Positions 14,262 through 14,368 of a stretch of 14,368 nt of DNA are shown one piece after another. This DNA comes from JANRKF01 sp964518725 (GTDB lineage: Bacteria > Pseudomonadota > Alphaproteobacteria > Rickettsiales > SXRF01). Where the stretch lies: positions 1 to 14,368 of the forward strand of contig CAZFKP010000035.1 of NCBI GenBank assembly GCA_964518725.1. Reading direction: 5' to 3'. A program made the translations under genes and the position numbers. The notes under the pieces are model-generated. The model was not told the DNA's origin. It saw only the letters and a list, made by a program, of their open reading frames with translations, and did not search any database. How positions within the stretch are numbered: the stretch's first letter is position 1; each line of letters opens with the position of its first letter.

Positions 14262-14368
14262 GGTAGGGCTTGCCATTAACGATTTGGCATGATAATTCAC
14301 CCGCGATTTTTTTGTTGAGGTCTCGGCAATAATCGCCTAGCTTCGGCGTCCTTTGAACTTGAGCTACC
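14224..14368 (-). CDS. Possible C-terminal end of a convergent gene (cut by window edge)
   Basis: Reading the - strand from 14367 gives 47 open codons up to TGA at 14226-14224. The peptide has a balanced, protein-like composition (RTPKLGDYCRDLNKKIAGEL, then QIVNGKPYLKSP), unlike the other frames here, which stop sooner. It would overlap the 3' end of the unknown + strand gene by 38 bases. An open frame of this length could easily occur by chance, and no family is recognisable, so this is a weak call. If it is wrong, bases 14262-14368 are simply intergenic, with a T-run at about 14307-14313 and no clear terminator hairpin. Confidence 0.22.
   Translation of the reverse strand, partial: VAQVQRTPKLGDYCRDLNKKIAGELSCQIVNGKPYLKSPAHDPAISA

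Noticed and set aside
14271..14313. Inverted repeat TGCCA/TGGCA followed by a T-run as a terminator after the unknown gene
   Set aside because: The stem has only 5 pairs with a 9-base loop, and the T-run starts about 17 bases after it, so it does not fit an intrinsic terminator.
14330..14368. Possible tRNA fragment on the - strand (GGTAGCTCAAGTTCAAAG resembles D-arm and T-loop pieces)
   Set aside because: The two pieces lie too close together, and no anticodon arm or acceptor stem can be built around them.

Overview
The window looks like chromosomal DNA from a fairly GC-rich alphaproteobacterium. The evidence is gene content and order: an mreB-mreC-mreD-mrdA block, the histidine order hisB-(DUF2628)-hisH-hisA-hisF-hisE, a DUF484 gene between a transaldolase gene and xerC, and a PriA of alphaproteobacterial type. 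The genus cannot be named from this. Coding density is very high. Most junctions inside the operons are ATGA or TAATG overlaps, and no stretch over about 110 bases lacks a gene. I see no rRNA, tRNA, CRISPR array, insertion sequence or phage gene.

Region 1 (1-4182, + strand) is for cell shape and wall elongation. It holds the C-terminal 212 codons of mreB (cut by the window edge), mreC, mreD and mrdA (PBP2). Together these build the elongasome: cytoplasmic MreB filaments, the MreC/MreD membrane link and the PBP2 transpeptidase. The polymerase gene rodA, which often follows mrdA, is not here; a small DUF1294 membrane-protein gene overlaps the end of mrdA instead. Region 2 (4187-6467, - strand) is a coupled operon read right to left: a transaldolase-family gene, a DUF484 gene and xerC. 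It converges on region 1 with only 4 bases between stop codons.

Region 3 (6579-13455, + strand) starts from a 111-base divergent intergenic region shared with the transaldolase gene. It carries hisB, a DUF2628 membrane protein, hisH, a GNAT acetyltransferase, hisA, hisF, hisE, a RutE-like nitroreductase, a HinT-like HIT protein and priA. The products cover the middle of histidine synthesis (HisE, HisA, HisHF, HisB); hisG, hisI, hisC and hisD must lie elsewhere. PriA is short because it appears to lack the winged-helix domain.

Region 4 (13488-14261) holds one protein I do not recognise. Its use of AGA, AGG and ATA codons differs from the housekeeping genes, so it is the best candidate for accessory or acquired DNA. 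The last bases may contain the 3' end of a convergent gene on the - strand. Overall this is mostly ordinary core genome. The points worth a second look are the unknown terminal gene, the PriA domain loss, the catalytic residues of the transaldolase, the absent rodA, and the extra genes inside the his operon. I found no clear previously undescribed system.
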